A model generated the notes under the pieces. It saw only the letters and a program-made list of their open reading frames with translations, was not told where the DNA came from and ran no database searches. A program made the translations under genes and the position numbers. Shown here one piece after another: positions 49,080 to 62,360 of a stretch of DNA of 64,000 bases. This stretch comes from Sisyra terminalis. Its lineage: Eukaryota > Arthropoda > Insecta > Neuroptera > Sisyridae. How positions within the stretch are numbered: position 1 is the stretch's first letter; every line of letters starts with the position of its first letter. The DNA lies in assembly GCA_958496175.1 (NCBI GenBank), contig OY292275.1, positions 10,044,001 to 10,108,000 on the forward strand. The letters are read 5' to 3'.

Positions 49080-49400
49080 TATTTCCACGTTTGAGTTGGA
49101 TTCTATACCCCAAAATTCCACGCCCGTAGATCTAAATCGGTTTTTCCTATTGCTTTGTAAACGACTAATTTGTTTTCTATGGTCACCTGTGACCCATAAC
49201 CGATTGACCAGGAAAACTTTTCGTTTTTCTTGTTAACCGTCTACTCAGATATATTCCCCGGTATTTAACGTCATTTATTTGGGATACTTCAATATTATTT
49301 AGCATTACTAACAGGGCAGCACTGCTGCCTGATAATAAAAATGTCATGAATTGACTTACTTTCATGAATTTTTAGTTTCCCATTTGCAGTTCTTTGTTAA
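49080..49400 (-). pseudogene. Jockey-like non-LTR retrotransposon 3' coding fragment, copy C
   Basis: Minus-strand reading with one frameshift gives KVSQFMTFLLSGSSAALLV, then MLNNIEVSQINDVKYRGIYL and SRRLTRKT. In the next frame come WSIGYGSQVTIENKLVVYKA and IGKTDL. The block order (VTFxLR..xCPPVxLNNxxIPQxxDVKYLGLxLxRRLTWK, then WLIGxxSxLxIENKLLIYKAIxKPIW) is that of Jockey-clade ORF2 after the RT core. Stops and the frameshift make it a relic. Confidence 0.85.
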
Positions 49401-51202
49401 GGCGCACTGGAGTTCTACAAAATTTGGTTAAATTTCTTTAAAAACAATATAAACGTTGTAGATCTTTTTATTTACTTATGCATTTTTTTTTTAAATAAAA
49501 AACTCCAACTAAATCGATGTTTTTATTCCTTAATTGTTTCAATACAAATCAACTCAACTCAGTTTTCAACCCTTCATATTTACTACTCAAAACACTCAAA
49601 TAAATAAAGCACTTCGTAAACTCTTAAATTTCGAACTCATAGGCCTTTAAAACAATTTAAAAACTACGTATGTTTTATTCAGCATTCTATTCTATCTAAT
49701 CTTAGATTTTATTTCTAATTTTTTTCTCACCTCACTTAAACGCAGAATGTTTTGAATAAAGAACGTAACTTCTTAAGAAGATTGTGACAATTTTGTCGTT
49801 CTTTGATGTTGGAATTTATAATAGTTGTCATAAATAAGATTTAGTCGAAAGAAGGGATGTTAAAGTGGCAATGGATGGAAGACAAAAGAGTGATTTATTT
49901 AAGTAGTTAAATTTTTTTTCTACCCTTGTAAAAGTGGTATTTTGATGCGTGTTAATTTCCTTGCTGTTTTTGCAATTCGTGTGAAATCTTTGAATTCCAA
50001 TTTGATTATTTCCTCTTTTTTCAGGTTTTGTACGTGGGGTTATAAATCATTTGTTGTTTTCTTAATTACGCTGATATTTAGACGATAATTATCGAAATAC
50101 ATACAAACATAAATCATTAAAGCATTTGATCGTTACAAGACGTATTTGTGAATTGAAACAACAGGCAGAACTTCCGTTTGCTTAATTAGAACTAACATGC
50201 ACTTTCATGTTGCAATGCTTGGAAACTATTTTTAAAATTTCATTACCTTAAGTGGGTGTGAAATTGTTTTTTTTTTGAAAAAACAAATGAAACCTATAAA
50301 AACTATATTTGTAAATTTTTATGTGCTGTACTCTATGAAAATTTCTGATTAAAACAGTAGTAGTGATTGAATGTATTCGTTGAAAACCACTCCTATTTAT
50401 CTTTAAATATCTTTTTAGTTAAGTATAGGATATGAAAAGATTCAAGCGTTACGAAATTGGTCGTAAAACCAAATTTTATTGAATGAAGATATTGTTTAAA
50501 GTGAATTAAGATAATTACATTAAAAAGACGATTTTATGTATGTCGATTTTATGTATTGTCGATCATTAGATCTCTTAATTAAATGAATCAATACTTGAGA
50601 GAATAATAATTGAATGCATTTTCTTTTTTCGATTTTCAATAGTCTTTTATTGTTTGAAAGAAATTACAAGTGTAAGTCTGCACCTTTTTGCAAAAAAGAT
50701 TGATTAATGGTTTTTTTATTTCAAAGGTAAAACTCTATTCTTCAATAACTTAATAAACCTAAGACGACAACGGTTGCCCAAAATTGAGAGTTTTTTTTTT
50801 TTTTTGGGAAATTTTCAACAAGTTATTCACTATATTTCTTTATTTTGTCTAATTTGCTATACATAAGTCAGTTAAAAGTTTTTTTTTTTATAATGCAATA
50901 ACTATATTTCGATCCAAACTTCTTTACAAAGACTACATGGGTTTCTGCTACTAAATTTTTAACACTTTTGAAGAAATAAATTTTCAATGCAATTTCAGAC
51001 AACCAGGGCTGTATCTTGATTTATAATCATTTACTTTTTATAGGATCCATAAATATAAACATGATTTTAAATTTACAATCAGAACAAACAAGTCTAACCA
51101 AAAATGTCCCTTTTTTTTAAACCTGGGAGTATATTTTTGGGGGAAGTACTTATTTTTTATAAAATATTAATGTAAAAAAGGCACAGGTTCTTGTAACTAG
51201 TT
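49401..51202. other. AT-rich non-coding stretch
   Basis: Nothing recognised. Confidence 0.5.
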
Positions 51203-51210
51203 GTACATTC

Positions 51211-51364
51211 TCAAGGTTTATAAAATACACAAGTGGCCTCATGTGCCTACGTGACGTATCCAGAATAAATTCGTACATATCTTCAGACTGATTCAATTTC
51301 AAAATTCTTCGTATGACGTCACTTTTTTTTCTAATGGAGCAACCTGTGTAATTTACAAACCTTG
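51211..51364 (-). mobile_element. Short hAT-type MITE, 154 bp, with exact 8-bp target duplication
   Basis: The ends are TCAAGGTTTATAAAATACAC (left) and, in reverse complement from the right, CAAGGTTTGTAAATTACACA. The exact direct repeat GTACATTC lies at 51203-51210 and 51365-51372. It is the same family as 9192-9355, on the opposite strand, sharing the GACGTCA and ATATGTACGAATTT blocks. An exact 8-bp duplication assigns it to hAT-type transposition. Confidence 0.88.
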
Positions 51365-51372
51365 GTACATTC

Positions 51373-52795
51373 CCACCTTTAGGTTCTTGTGATAAAAATA
51401 TTCAAGTTTCTGGGCTTTAAGGGTATTTTAGGCCGGTACAACCTGGCAATGACTTAATCTTTATTTTATTTTTAATTCAATTGAGAAAAGTTAAAGAATT
51501 CGGCATTGATAAATTCATTATGGTCTATTGATTTGGGAATTGAATTACAACAAAAAATAGAATGAAGCTTTGCAAGATTAAACCAATTTAAAGTATACCT
51601 GTACCAAAAACACTTCAATATCTTTACCACAGAGACTTAAAGACGAGAACCATGATCAATCATGGTGTTAGTAAGCATAGAGTTAGGGATCACTGCCATA
51701 CATGAAATCAGATTAAAAAAAACCGTTTTGTCAAATGCTCAGTATAAATCCAATATCAGTCATGCTTTTGGGAGTCCATATCCAATGTTTTTCTTGTGGG
51801 CTTAGGGAAAACTAAGCATGAACCTCGTGGTTTGCTGCCCACTTTTCTTCCCAGGAAGGAATTTATAATGGGCCATCAATGCCCAGACCGGGGTCAAGAT
51901 TGGCTTGTTTTCGAAATAATATTTATAGGCCATACCTGCCAATAATTCTCAATTTAAGCTGAAATTAAAAAAAGCATTGATGATTGGCCAAGCCTTGGGT
52001 CTGGCTTGTATGCCAAGGCTTGGCCAAGTGTCAACGCCAGAGTTTAATCAAGATTAGTGAGCAAAAGAAATTTCACTTTAAAATTGTTTTTTCCTATTTT
52101 TCTTTTATTGTCTGTTTAAATCGAAACTGGCTGCTAAGCTTAGCCCATGAATATAATTTCGAAGTTAAGTCAGTCTCAGACCCAAGCCTGGTAAGTCTTG
52201 GCCCAGGTTAGCCCAAGACCAAGTCCTGTTATTAGTATTGGGAGTTTCAACATGGATCTTTATCGCTGCTAGGCCTTAGTAATATCAGCACGGATACCTT
52301 TTTAGTTAACAAAGCTTTAGCTGAGCAAAATCGTTCATTAAATCCAGTTGAATTAGTTTCGAAATTTCTTATAAAATTTTTGTAAGAATTCTAGGTAGTT
52401 CTTTTTATTGTACAAGTCAGGTAGTCATTAATATACTCCAATTCAAAAAACCCTTACATACATTTCAAAAAAGCTTCGCGATTTCGCATTACTTTTATGG
52501 CATCCACGAGGATTAATTTAAATCCTCGTAGAAGTAATCGCAAGAACACCGTCTCACATCCTTTATTGCACACAGAACTCATTTCATTAATATGTTCTCT
52601 TAACAAATACCTTATTTCATCTAAAACAAATCCTTGCTAAGAAATGGTTATAGAATTAAGGAACCACCATGAAATATAGTCAACAAAACTTTTTTGGAGA
52701 ATAATAGAACTCACGTGGTAAAAAAAATACATCTTTTTTCCGATCTTTGATGTACTGACATTTTTCTGTAATTAAATAAGGCATTTGATAACACC
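51373..52795. other. Non-coding stretch with a strong hairpin
   Basis: Sequence from 51700 to 52260 is less AT-rich and full of CCAAG/CTTGG and GGCCA/TGGCC words (for example GGTCTTGG, AGCCTGG, TTGGCCCAGG). This suggests an old repeat rather than a gene. The 75-codon frame at 51984-52211 coincides with the hairpin and is rejected. Confidence 0.4.
51984..52027. repeat. Perfect 15-bp inverted repeat, 14-bp loop
   Basis: TTGGCCAAGCCTTGG at 51984-51998 is exactly matched in inverse by CCAAGGCTTGGCCAA at 52013-52027. It is GC-rich and would form a stable hairpin in DNA or RNA on either strand. Confidence 0.93.
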
Positions 52796-53829
52796 GGCAC
52801 ACAAAAAAAAAGTGCTCTGAACTTTTGACCGGATCTACATAAATCTACGTATTTTGACCCCCTGAATACGCATCCGGGGTCGGTTTGACCCGTACACCCT
52901 CAAAAATACGAAAAAACTTAAAAAAAGAAACGAAAAAAATGGTTAAAATCGGCAGTTTTGGTGACATTAAAATTTTTAACTAACCGAGCATGATTTTCAT
53001 GTTTTTCGATCCGCTGAATACAAATTCGAAGTTTATGTAGAACATAAGCTGTTTTTATTTTAAGAAAATTGCAAAAAACCCTTAAAAATTGTAAAAAATT
53101 GCGGCTATTGTTCTAAAATTCGAGATTATATGATGAAAATAAACTTTTAAATCTCTACAAAGGATATTTTGCATATTATTCTATTTCTGGAATATGATTT
53201 TGAAGATTACTTGGCTAACCGTGATTTTGTTATTTCTATAGATTTTTTACGATTAACAATTTTTTTTTTAATTCCGGATCAATGGACTTCAAATTTATAC
53301 TCAACAGATTTGCCTACATGTCAAATTTATTATGGTTTCATTAAAAATTTTGTATTTATCACAAGAACTTTGATTTTTCTGAAATTTTCAGGGTTTTTTG
53401 CTATTTACATGGATTTCTAAGAATGGCTGGACCGAATACATTCTTGATTTATATTATGCGGATTAGAATACATAAAAATCACGATTAATCTAGCTCCTTA
53501 GAATTTTTGTACACAATTACTGCAATTTCTCGCAACTTTCAAAGATTTTTTGCAATTTTCTTACAATTAAGTCAGCTTATGATCTAAATGAACTTCGAAT
53601 TTGTATTCAGCGGGTCAAAAAACATGAAAATCATGCTCGGTTTAGTTCAAAAAAAATTTTATGTCACCAAAACTGCCGATTTTAACCATTTTTTTCGGTT
53701 TTTTAAAGTTTTCTCAAAACTTTGAGGGTGTACGGGTCAAACCGACCCCGGATTCGTGTTCAGGGGGTCAAAATACGTTGATTTATGTAGGTCCGGTCAA
53801 AAGTACAGAGCATTTTTTTTTTGTGTGCC
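52796..53829. mobile_element. 1.03-kb foldback element, ~370-bp inverted arms
   Basis: The ends are GGCACACAAAAAAAA and its inverse TTTTTTTTGTGTGCC. The arms share TGAC(C)GG(A/T)C(C/T)TACATAAATC, GGTCGGTTTGACCCGTACAC, AAACTGCCGATTTTAACCAT and AAAATCATGCTCGG, and extend to about 53165 and 53465. The ends are markedly GC-richer than the surroundings. No target duplication is readable and there is no transposase. Two short plus-strand frames inside are chance openings. Confidence 0.88.
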
Positions 53830-54079
53830 TGTGTAATTTTTTTCTTTCTTTGCCAACATATGGACTGGTTTTATCAAGGGTGATAGTATGAAAAACAATA
53901 TCCGGTAAGACTATGAAAATAGCAGCAATTAATCGGGAGTGTGTTCGATTATAATTGCTCATCGACTGTATTTCCGGTCATTATATAATTTACAAAGTCC
54001 AATTTTTTTTTCAAAAAAAAAAAAAAAAAAAATACTTCATTTAAACAACAAAGTGAATGATAAATAAAAATCGTTAACG
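53830..54079. other. AT-rich spacer
   Basis: It contains an 18-A run at about 54014-54031; nothing else is recognised. Confidence 0.5.
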
Positions 54080-55423
54080 GTGACGCAGTTCCTCCCACTT
54101 TTAGGAATGTTTTTAATTAAATAATTCCAGAAATTGTTTGTTCATAAGGAACGCTTTGAAAACACCGTATAGACTTCAGATTGTAATAAACTAAATGCCG
54201 TACATAATTCATTAAATGAATGAAATATAATATTAATATTATAAAGCGCAACAGTAAACCACCACCTTATACAAAGAATCTTCTTAACATATTATTGCGG
54301 TTTGTGATTTTCGTGATACTATTAAAGAATTCAAGGAACTAACGCAGCAATTTTGATTATGCAATTAGTGGAATGTTATGATAATTTTTTTGTTTTATTG
54401 ACCACTGATGATTGACAATCGTTACTTAAGCAACACCCCGCCTACGTGTTGTTGCATTTTATGGCGGTTTTACACGTGAAATGATCATTTGCCTTTGATT
54501 ATAATGAGCGTTCAGTATACTCTTTGATGAGATCAATGATAACAATAAAAACTGTTTCAAAGAACTAATTTGAAAAAAAAAGTTTATAAATGAAGCACAA
54601 TTTGTTTTCTGAAGCTTCGTATTGTTTACGATCAAACAAATCAGTCGTTACTGTAGAGGAAAAAAAACGTTTAAACATCATATCCCAAAAATTGACATTC
54701 ATGTATACACAAATATTCCAGACTTTTCACGTCACTTATGGTTACATTATACGTGCTTACATCCCAAATACAAATATTTACAGATTCGTTATTTTTACAA
54801 GTAGTGGAGAAGCATAAGAACAGATTCGTAGAAAAATTTCTTTTTCTTCGTTTCGTGCATTGAATTTATGCCTTTTTTTTAATAGCAAACACGTTTTTCG
54901 TTGGAGAAAATCCTTGTTATTGCCGTGTTTTCGGACTTAGGAGAAACTTGAAAATTATGAAGATTAAATTTATTTTTATCATTGTGAAGATATTATGTGG
55001 TGATCTATGGTCTTTTTATTCAAGCATAGCTGGTTATATTTGAGAAAATTACACTTGAAAAATTTAAAATTAGTAAATTGTTAAATTTTATTTTCTGGAA
55101 AAGACTTTAATGATCAACGGGATGGCTTATAATTTCTTTGTCTCGTGAAAATGGAATAAGACTACAATAATTAAAACTATGACTAAATTAAATTTTGATT
55201 ATTTTTTACTTTATAAATATCAGCCGTAAAAAAAACTTTTACATGTGAAGTCCGTAAAAAGAGTGGATGAATCCTTACTTAGTATTTTAAAAATGAATCG
55301 AACGTTTATTTATATCAAGAAGACAAATTCTTTATTATTTTTATTTATTTTACTTCCAGTGTCCATTCTATATAAATGCAAAGTAAATGTACAAAGAACT
55401 GAAATATTACAATTGTAATGTAA
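54080..55423. other. Non-coding stretch, less AT-rich at 54080-54560
   Basis: The first part (about 54080-54560) is more balanced and repeat-free, possibly regulatory. The remainder is AT-rich. Overlapping plus-strand frames at 54590-54817 are open together in two frames and show no motif. Confidence 0.35.
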
Positions 55424-56892
55424 TGCATAAGGGTCAGTCTAAATAAAGTGGTCCAAAAATAAATGAAATGGTTGCTCGACTTTTTAAAAAAAAAAAGTTT
55501 TGTATGTGCTATCACCCCAACATGTTGGTAGTTCAATTTCATCATTATTTTAATTTTATTATTTTTAGTTTTCCAGTGATGGCCATATTAGTTTTACTAG
55601 GTGCAGACATTTTCGCACTTTTAAGGGTTTGCGGAAACTTGATTATTTCAGGTCCTATTAGTCCTATCAAAATGAAACTAAAAACAGTGTGTTCATGAAA
55701 ATATAAGCTATAAAGTTGTAATTAGACGTTTTCACCTAAATGTAATTCTAAGGGGTGAAATTTCAGCCTATGTTTTTAGCTCTCATTTGTAAAAACTCCA
55801 ATTTTCACGGAAAGATTGTGAAGGAAGCAAAAGAGTCTACGCGTTAAAACTTTTTTTACTAACAATTAGGTACTAGTTGTATTCAAAAAAAAAAAATTGA
55901 AGTTTGAGACTGTTTAAGCCTTTTTAAAATAAAAAATAACAAAATTTGGAAATTTTCAAAATTTTTTAATTTTCTGAGTTTAATATCTCTAGTGGGGGAC
56001 CAGATAAAAATCTGAAATATCACCTCATTATAGAACTGTATGATAGTATTATGTATCTAAAATTTGGAGTTTGAGATTTGACTAGGAGCAGAGGTATTGC
56101 AAGCACAAAATGTCAAAATAATGCATACTTCAGTAGGTGAATATAATGTATTTAAGCATTTAATATGTAATACATACTTGGCAAAGGTATTCTACACAAA
56201 GCAACATACAGTCTGGGCTAACTGTTATTCATAACTTAAATTTAAAACATATACTTCTTTCTGAAAGCTAATAATGTATGTACGTACCCATAGTCATCAA
56301 CTCATCAACTAACCCAGATTAGTTGATGACTATGGGTACGTACATACATTATTAGCCTTCAGAAAGAAGTATATGTTTTAAATTTAAGTATAACTATTAA
56401 GTATTAAGATAAGTAATACTATCATACTACCATGTATTTGAATACAACTAGTACCGAATTATTTGTAAAAAAAGTTTTAACGTATAGACTCTTTCCCTTC
56501 CTTCACAATCTTTCCGTGAAAATTGGATTTTTAACAAATGAGAGCTAAAAATTTAGGCTGAAATTTTACCCCTTAGAATTACATTTAAGTGAAAACGTCT
56601 TATTACAACTTTATAGCTTATATTTTCATAAACACACTGCTTTTAATTTCATTTTGATAGGACAAATAGGGCCTATGATAATCAAGTTTCCGCAAACCCT
56701 TAAAAGTGCGAAAATGTCTACGCCTAGTAAAACTAATTTGGCCACCAACGGAAAACTAAAAACAATAAAATTAAAATAATGATGAATTTGAACTACCAAC
56801 ATGTTGGGGTGACAGCAAAAAAAAATCAGAATTAAAAAAAATAGTCAAGCGACCAGTGCTGGACCGACTGAATTGGACTGACTCATTATGCA
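55424..56892. mobile_element. 1.47-kb foldback element, ~470-bp inverted arms, with an inner palindrome
   Basis: The ends are TGCATAAGGGTCAGTC and, in reverse complement from the right, TGCATAATGAGTCAGTC. The arms share CACCCCAACATGTTGGTAGT, AAACTTGATTATTT(C/-)AGG, TAATTCTAAGGGGT and TTCACGGAAAGATTGTGAAG. The central 340 bp contains a separate palindrome (56232-56390). No transposase or target duplication is visible. It is unrelated in sequence to the foldback elements at 31.2 and 52.8 kb. Confidence 0.88.
56232..56390. repeat. Near-perfect inner palindrome, ~70-bp arms
   Basis: ACTTCTTTCTGAAAGCTAAT, AATGTATGTACGTACCCATA and GTCATCAACT on the left are mirrored on the right from AGTTGATGACTATGGGTACG onward. 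The loop is about 18 bp and there are only about two differences. The arms are much more alike than the outer arms, implying a younger origin or ongoing correction. Confidence 0.93.
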
Positions 56893-59800
56893 ATTGCATA
56901 TATTTAAATCAGTGCATCAAAATTAAAAGATACAAAATTAAAACAGAATGATCATAATACAATTACCTGAAGACACACCAACTGTTATTGCAAGAAGAGA
57001 AGATCAAACCTATGTCAAAGCCACCAAAGTGCTTTGTTTTAAAATTTCAACAAAAGCTCTTTATTTTCCTTTACGCATGCGCTATCAATAGAATTCACTT
57101 CAATCTACTTAACTCTTAAAAACCGTACAGTAAATTCCACCCTCTGGATATTATATTTATTAGTAACCGTATCGATTTGAGAAAAACTATTGAAAACACC
57201 AACTTTAAATGGGAAAAAAAGCAATGTGCTGTTTAAATATTTTGGATTTTAAAACTCACAATTACGTGATGGCGATTAAGAAAAGTATTTTCGAAGCACT
57301 GGTGCCAAATCCTCGAAAGTGGTGTTCAGTTCAAGAATTCATTCCATTTTTCCTTTTTTTACTTTCTAATTCTTTAAAAATGTTTTCATGTAGATAGACG
57401 ATAAATGTGTTCTATGTTTTTTGCTTTTAAACTAAGGATAGTTGTACTTAGCCTGAAGAAAGAGAAAGCCATTCTACATACCTACATCGTTTTCAGGAAA
57501 ATGAAACAGTGAATAAGATATTGTTATAGTTAAAACTTGGCATTTTCTTTGTAGGAAAACAAATTTTTTTCTTACAAAAAGTGGATTATAGTTGGTTTAA
57601 TGTAGTTATCACACTTTTGGATTGAGTAAATTAATTTTCTCTTTTGCTGCTGTAACTTAGCGATAAATTGGGCCTCTCTTTTTTGAAGAGTTTAATTTTT
57701 AAGACTAAGAAAATTATAACTTTTGTGAAATTCTGTAATCTATAGTATTCTTTATATGTTTTCAACAGTTACTTTAAAAGCTTAAATAACCCTTTTTTTC
57801 TATTATTTGTATCATTAACAAAAGTGCAGTGCGAAAATCAGTATTAAAAACTCAACTTGTGCAGTAGAAATTGCATTGGATTACTGTATTTTGTATTGGA
57901 TGTTCATAGGATTGCATTTAGATATAGAACGAAAAGGATAGGTCCTATAATGTAGGTCTTCAACTTTAAGTATTATTCTTTCAGAAAATATATTAATTAT
58001 TTGCTAACACCATTGGCGCTCATTGGAGTATAAATCTATATTTTTGTTATAATGTACATAAAATACGGTCGTTTAAGCATATGCACTCGTCAAAAAGTAC
58101 GTAAAAGCCAATTATTCCATTGATTATTAGATTAGATATTAGATTTTCTACTGAAAAAATCTTATTATTAATAGCCGCAACTAAGAATAGTTAGATATCG
58201 AATAAACCACAAAAGATTTTATGATGAAAAATTCAATGTCTAAGAAAGGATATTTCATATAGTCAGATAGTTAACAATTATAGAAGTTTTTGATATCTTC
58301 ATAAAATTTTTCAATACTTGAAAAGAAATATTACTAAATATCTCTAGTAACTTTTGAAACTTCTCCAGATAAAATAGTATAGGTCCTACAAAAATAAATC
58401 ATTTGATTACCGATTTTCCTTAAGATGCCAATTATTTCCGGAAATATCAACCATAAAATAACATAATTTTGAACAATGTATTTTTTTTTAATGTTTTCAA
58501 TCGTCATGTTCACGTTAACTATGGCACAAAGAGGAAATTACTATAGAACGTTTTATTTCATTTATTTTGGTCATTTTATTAATGGTCAGTCTCTTCATTG
58601 CTGTTTGGGGAAAGTTTGTTAGTACCTTGGTATTACTCTTATCATACTCTTCTTAATTCTTTACATTTTATATGTAATTTTTTAAATATATTTTCTATTT
58701 TTTCAAATTGGTATGGCTAAAGTTTGAAAATATTTCAATATTTATTTTTAAAAAGTCCACAACTTAGTTGGTAATGTTCATATTTTGGTTTGCATAGCCT
58801 AGGTTGAGGTTTTGTTTGTTAACAACTTTAAACTGTTAAGCTAATTGTTTGGATATTTCTTTATGTGGTTTTATTTGTTAATATAAATTGGGATAAATTT
58901 TTACACTGTTTGGTTATTTTTCAAAGGGAGTTTTCTTTGGGTTGGTATCCGAATTATTTGATCTATTATAGAGCTTTTATAAGTATGACTGTTGTCTTTT
59001 AAAACTGAGGTATATACTTTATTTAGATTTGTTATTTTTAAGTGTATGAATCTTCTTTATAAATTTCATGAAATTACTGCTTTCCTACCGGTAAATTTCA
59101 TGGCACGCCTCTGCTAAAAGCTATAATTTTAAGCCACGTGTCTTTTTTAACGTGGTGACAAATGATTTTTATATAAAAAAAATACGTTTTAACATCAGGA
59201 TTTGATATTTTTTTTTAAAAAAGATTCCATCCACTTCTTGTCGGATATCAAAACTTTGTCATTACTTTCCTCAGATCGAAATATAAATTCTATTTTTTAT
59301 CGTCGCAAGTGATGATTGTTGTTTGAAAAAATAAACACAAAGCACGATAGAAATTTGAACTGAACTACGTTCGACGCTTTTTCCAGTGCGATGCCAATTT
59401 CGATGAGAGATATTTCGATAGCTTTTACGATTTTATTAAGTGAAACAGATGTTAATGTTGTGCCCTACAGGCCGTGATTATCTCTTGTGTAAATATATTA
59501 TTTTCCCTGTTTGTTTGGAAAAATGATAAAAATACTTTTTTTTTGTATAAATTAAAATCCATTTTAGTTATGTTATGGAACGAAAAAAGAACTTAAGAGA
59601 CTCTTAACGTTTATCTCTGAAATATTATTATTTATGGTAATAGTTGGGAGTTATTAATGCCATAAATGCGTTTGGTCAAAAGGTCAGAAGAAACTTTTCA
59701 AATTACATAAGAAATTGTATGTTATTATATAAAATCAAAGAGAATAAACATATCTTATCAATTCAATTTAAGTTTCATAAAAATTATCATACTTCATAGT

Positions 59801-60079
59801 AATCGCAAATGGAAGAAATTTTATGAAAATAATATAAAATTTAATATTTTCGTCTCCGTAAACTTATTCATTATTATTCATGTCACCTTAAGTTTAACTT
59901 TGCAAAGTGTTTTTTTTACAAAGAAACTTTTTACTTACTTCATCGGCAAATTGCAAAAAAACTTTGTTGAAAAATAAAATTTTACAATTATTTTACGAAA
60001 AAAAAATGCTTTAACATTATCGTCATTGAAAATTGATACAAAATTACAATAAAAAGATGTTTTGTTTTGAAAATAAAAC
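56893..60079. other. AT-rich non-coding stretch
   Basis: No gene, element or RNA recognised in about 3.2 kb. The frame at 57209-57397 has no motif or splice context. Confidence 0.5.
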
Positions 60080-60460
60080 TACAAAAATATTATTTCATTT
60101 AAGTCGAAACATAAAGAGGATACTCTTGCAGAAGTTTTCTTTTACCAGAAAAACGAAAGTTTTTTTTCTGCAAAATATTTCATAACTGCTTAAAGTGCAC
60201 CCAGAAATTTTGTAGAGGAAAAACTATTTTCTTGATACATATTAAAATATCGTTAAAAACGGTCGATATCTACAAAAATATTATTTCATTAAAGTCGAAA
60301 CATAAAGAGGATACTCTTGTAGAAGTTTTCTTGTGCCAGAAAAACGAAACTTTTTTTCTGCAAAATATTTCATAACTTCTTAAAGTGCACCCTGAAATTT
60401 TGTAGAGGTAAAACTATTTTCTTGATACATATTAAAATATCGTTAAAAATGGTCGATATA
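60080..60460. repeat. Recent tandem duplication, two ~191-bp units
   Basis: Units 60080-60270 and 60271-60460 share TACAAAAATATTATTTCATT, AGTCGAAACATAAAGAGGAT, TTCTTGATACATATTAAAAT and the closing GGTCGATAT, differing at only about ten positions. No coding capacity is seen. Confidence 0.95.
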
Positions 60461-60689
60461 TTTCAGTAGGGACTTAACTTTTAAAGAATTTTTAATGATT
60501 TTTAGACAAAAGGTAGCAATTTTAGTTAGTAAATATTTGTTCAAAAATAATTTTAAATTTCTCGAGACATGCAAAGTTGAACGCAAAAACCGGTCTAAAT
60601 AACACTGAAATCTTTGCAAAAAAAAATGTTCAAATTCTTTTCGTGGTAAACCTTATTACCGCCAACCCATTTGAAAATCTATGCACAAA

Positions 60690-62360
60690 ATAAATCAAAA
60701 TTATATTATAATCGACCGACCCTTTATATTAATGCACTTGGCCAAATGCATAATTTTGCTCCTGACCTGCCATAAATATATATTTTCATTAGCTCAACAA
60801 CCCTTCTTATTCCATATGTGCAATCAAACGTGTCGCATCCCTTAGCACGCCACACATTCGCCATTCAGTTGGGGGTTGGAAGGATTGGTCGTGCCGGCTA
60901 ATGTTAATTGCGTTAACATTTCTGCACGAATTCTCCTCTTCTACCTCTTCAAGCGTTTCCTCTGTTTACTTCAACAAAAAGCACCTTTCCCGATCAATAT
61001 AGGTACTACGTACCATCCCAGGTGAACAAATTTTCGTACTTTTCCAATGTTAATCTTGAGCCATTCCCGGAATATTTCGTTTAATTAATCGGAACGGGAA
61101 ATAGTAAGCGTTTAAAAGCATAATCCATATTTTGATATCTAATCAAGAGAAAAGATCAAACGAATCAACACAAAGGGGCTTTTCAATTCAATTTAATGAA
61201 AGAGCTTTCTCTCGCAATTTCATCCCCGTAACGATACAAACAAATCATCAACATTCATTTGGCTGCATTTCACTATAAATGCGCATATCACATCTCATAA
61301 ATCTGATCGCGACTTTTGACACCCCTGGTTTATTTTGTGCACTACTAAAGTATGGTTATATGGGGGTATGTATGCATTTCCATCCCCGACTCATTCTCTG
61401 ACTCATGCCTTAACATAACTTATACTACGAATGTATCGTTAACGTCCCCATTATCTGATAAGGATGCATCTATATACAAGTACAAGGGGACGACAGGAAC
61501 AGGCTTAAGCTATTCGTAATTTAGTGATTTTGATTATGGCGATTAATGTCTTTAATCGCTAAACCCTGAACGGAATTATGCTGGAATCTCTAACGACCTA
61601 GGGGAACAAATTCGTTGCATGTCACTTGAAATTTTTGTCGTAGTATAAAATAAAGAAATTTTCTAAAAAAATTATTAATAATTATAATCACAGCTTTTTG
61701 CACCACCACAACAATTTGTTTGAAGAGAAACAGACGAATAATGCAAGTCAATGGCGAAAGTTACCCCCTTGCATTTTGCACTAGACCGATGCTAATGTGA
61801 TTCATTTATTTCAACCCTAGCATATATGTTATTTACATACAAGAGAGAGACGAATTACTGTGCATGTGAAGGGGTTGAAAAAATATATGTGCGAGGGTGG
61901 AGGTATTTAGTGTGCCTGGTTGTGAAGGCCTCAAAGTTTTCTGCTGTTTGTGGCACATGCACAAAACTATCAATTGTTACCAAAATTTCCATTCAGCTAT
62001 TTCTTCAATAATTTACGCTTATCAATCACAGTACCCTATTGATTTTATTGAATTAACCATGAGAACGAAAATTTTTTATGCATTTTTCAGGTTGTGATTG
62101 TTAAAAGGGTTGGTTTCCGTGGCGGTAGTGTGCAATTGTAGCCGCTTTGTTATAAGACTTTTTCTGTGATGATTAAAAATCAGGCAGAGCATGAAAACGA
62201 TTATTGGAAACAATGATTAAAGGATATGCTCTTTTATGCAACAGTCTCAGAAATTTACACATCCGTTTTTCATTAGATGCGTTCGTCATCGCTTTCTAGG
62301 CCTTTTGTTACCAAATTTGGTGACAGTTAAGAGAACAAAGAACATTGTCGATTCTTTTTT
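60690..62360. other. Less AT-rich, repeat-free block (possible regulatory DNA)
   Basis: This is the largest balanced-composition block in the window, with clear patches at 60700-61100, 61200-61620, 61700-61960 and 62100-62180. At 62092 a good acceptor (TGCATTTTTCAG) opens VVIVKRVGFRGGSVQL and a stop on the plus strand. It is too short to call as a terminal exon. That frame also does not match the phase-1 donor at 46298. Confidence 0.3.

Noticed and set aside
54405..54430. CTGATGATTGACAATCG, hammerhead-like start
   Set aside because: The hairpin is followed by TTAC instead of AAA, and no helix III is present.
62092..62146. Acceptor followed by VVIVKRVGFRGGSVQL and a stop, possible terminal exon
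   Set aside because: Too short, and the frame does not fit the phase-1 donor at 46298. No other partner exon is known.
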